The translations under genes and the position numbers were made by a program. A stretch of DNA of 5,922 bases from Hyphomicrobiales bacterium (GTDB lineage Bacteria; Pseudomonadota; Alphaproteobacteria; Rhizobiales; Aestuariivirgaceae): assembly GCA_020029455.1 (NCBI GenBank), contig JAIBJH010000171.1, forward strand, positions 1 to 5,922, written 5' to 3'. The notes beneath the pieces were generated by a model. It saw only the letters and a list, made by a program, of their open reading frames with translations. It had not been told where the DNA came from and did no database searches. This document shows positions 4,918 to 5,922 of this stretch, piece after piece (the stretch's first letter is position 1; each line of letters opens with the position of its first letter).

Positions 4918-5799
4918 ATGAAGAAGGCGATAGTGGCGGCAAGTGCAATCGGGATGGCGGCAATATCATCACATGCGCTGGCGGCGGACCCGGAGCCCAG
5001 CAAATGGAACCCATTCTCTGCGACGTTCGAGATGTGGACTGGCGGCCTCGCTATCGACGATGCCGAGGGAAACGTGAACCCTGACGAAGATAACTTTTTC
5101 GTTTTCGGAGCCGACTTGCGCGCGCGCCTCAATCTGGGCGACATGTACGCCATCCAGGGTGACCTGCATACCGACTCGGCCGATGACACCAGTGGCAACA
5201 ATCGTCATGAGGACGGTTGGTTTGCGGGAGCGCATTTCAGCCACTACAATCAAGACGGACTGCTTGGCATTATGGGCGCAGTTGCCGAAGGCGAAAGCGA
5301 CGATGGCGTTGCGACCGATGCCTGGCTCCTCGGTGTCGAAGGACAGCTATATCTCGGTCAATCCACGCTTTATCTTCAGACGGGATACTGGGACGCCGAA
5401 TCGCAAGTTGGCGATGAGGATGATGCTTTCCATGATGCATTGTTTGTCCGGGGCGTTGGACGTTACTTCTGGTCACCCGATACGCGGCTGCAAGCCGAGG
5501 TTTCCGGCGCATGGGGCGAGCAAGATGTCAACGACAAGGATATGGACATCTATGGCTGGGGCTTGAGAGCCGATCATCAGTTCACTGAAATAATTGGAGC
5601 CTTTGCCGCCTATGATGGCGCCTACTACGAGAACTTTGACTCCGGGGCGGATGATGGCAGCTACATCGAGCATCAGGCGCGGATTGGTGTCTCCTTCCAG
5701 CTCTGGCGGCCGAACCTCGTCTCAGTAGACCGTTCCGGGCCGACGCTTGACATGCCATGGATTACCCACTGGGCTTCCAGCGGCAACAGCGTGGACTAG
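4918..5799 (+). CDS. Exported acidic protein, probable outer-membrane beta-barrel, family not recognised
   Basis: The protein has 293 residues. Residues 1-22 form a clear signal peptide (MKK, hydrophobic core, then HALA before ADPEPS), so it leaves the cytoplasm. The mature part alternates aromatic, amphipathic strands with glycine and acidic turns: FSATFEMWTGGLAI, FFVFGADLRARLNL, YAIQGDLHTD, GWFAGAHFSHY, AWLLGVEGQLYL, STLYLQTGYW, LFVRGVGRYFW, IYGWGLRADHQF, IEHQARIGVSFQLW. This pattern fits a barrel of perhaps 10-12 strands. By hand count, acidic residues outnumber basic about four to one, with clusters such as GDEDDAFHD and DKDMDIYG. A tail of about 28 residues follows the last strand, so it lacks the usual terminal aromatic of porins. 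I chose ATG 4918 over the in-frame 4879 because GGGA lies 8 nt upstream and the signal peptide starts there. Function unknown; it appears to be transcribed alone. Confidence 0.8.
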   Translation: MKKAIVAASAIGMAAISSHALAADPEPSKWNPFSATFEMWTGGLAIDDAEGNVNPDEDNFFVFGADLRARLNLGDMYAIQGDLHTDSADDTSGNNRHEDGWFAGAHFSHYNQDGLLGIMGAVAEGESDDGVATDAWLLGVEGQLYLGQSTLYLQTGYWDAESQVGDEDDAFHDALFVRGVGRYFWSPDTRLQAEVSGAWGEQDVNDKDMDIYGWGLRADHQFTEIIGAFAAYDGAYYENFDSGADDGSYIEHQARIGVSFQLWRPNLVSVDRSGPTLDMPWITHWASSGNSVD

Positions 5800-5824
5800 A
5801 GCGCGATCAACTTTGAATGAGTTT

Positions 5825-5918
5825 CCTCCCCCTTCTACGGGGGAGGTGTCATTGCGTAGCAATGACGGAGGGGGTCTCAGCTTGTTGCGGCCCCCACCCG
5901 GCGCACAAGATGTGCGCC
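5825..5918. repeat. Composite palindromic repeat, copy 2, at the right end
   Basis: Three perfect 8-bp hairpins stand in a row: CCTCCCCC/GGGGGAGG with a 6-nt loop (5825-5846), GTCATTGC/GCAATGAC with loop GTA (5848-5866), and GGCGCACA/TGTGCGCC with loop AGA (5900-5918). GGAGGGGGT follows the second one and CCCCCACCC precedes the third. This is the same order of blocks as at 1992-2127, while the variable stems differ. It starts 26 nt after the stop of the outer-membrane-like gene and may act as its transcript end, although no T-run follows. The element probably continues beyond the window. Confidence 0.65.
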
Positions 5919-5922
5919 ACCC

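Overview
The window most likely comes from an alphaproteobacterium, probably of the Hyphomicrobiales (Rhizobiales) type. The basis is a GC-rich genome, a small heat-shock gene next to a DUF1150-type gene, an alphaproteobacterial-looking tRNA-Val, and GC-rich composite palindromes between genes of a kind familiar from that group. All family names rest on reading motifs by eye; no database search was possible.

Left part, minus strand (1-3136): a nucleoside-type ABC uptake operon of the BMP family. In transcription order it has a periplasmic binding protein (2141-3136), a double-domain ATPase (466-1983) and the first 95 residues of a membrane permease that runs off the window (1-287). The gaps inside the operon, 157 nt and 178 nt, are unusually wide and full of inverted repeats. 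In one of them the ribosome binding site of the ATPase gene lies inside a hairpin arm. These structures may set the ratio between the binding protein and the membrane parts.

Middle part, plus strand (3137-4020): a divergent heat-shock unit. A good RpoH (sigma-32) promoter match precedes an hsp20-family small heat-shock gene. Its 5' leader can fold so that the Shine-Dalgarno region is paired, which makes it a candidate RNA thermometer. A DUF1150-like gene follows with almost no gap, and a hairpin terminator closes the unit.

Next (4020-4590): a gene-free stretch with an apparent strong promoter and a leader-like region that has several mutually exclusive stems, a 9-bp hairpin and a perfect AAGGAG. 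No usable start codon follows. It points head-on at a complete tRNA-Val(UAC) gene on the minus strand. Beyond the tRNA lies a roughly 109-bp repeat with 12-bp terminal inverted repeats.

Right part (4590-5922): a 330-bp upstream region without a clear gene, then an exported, very acidic, probably outer-membrane beta-barrel protein (4918-5799) that I cannot assign to a named family. The window ends in a second composite palindrome with the same layout as the one inside the ABC operon.

No CRISPR array, insertion sequence, integrase or phage gene is visible. The points most worth a second look are the heat-shock leader, the orphan leader at 4070-4284, and the repeat that carries a ribosome binding site.
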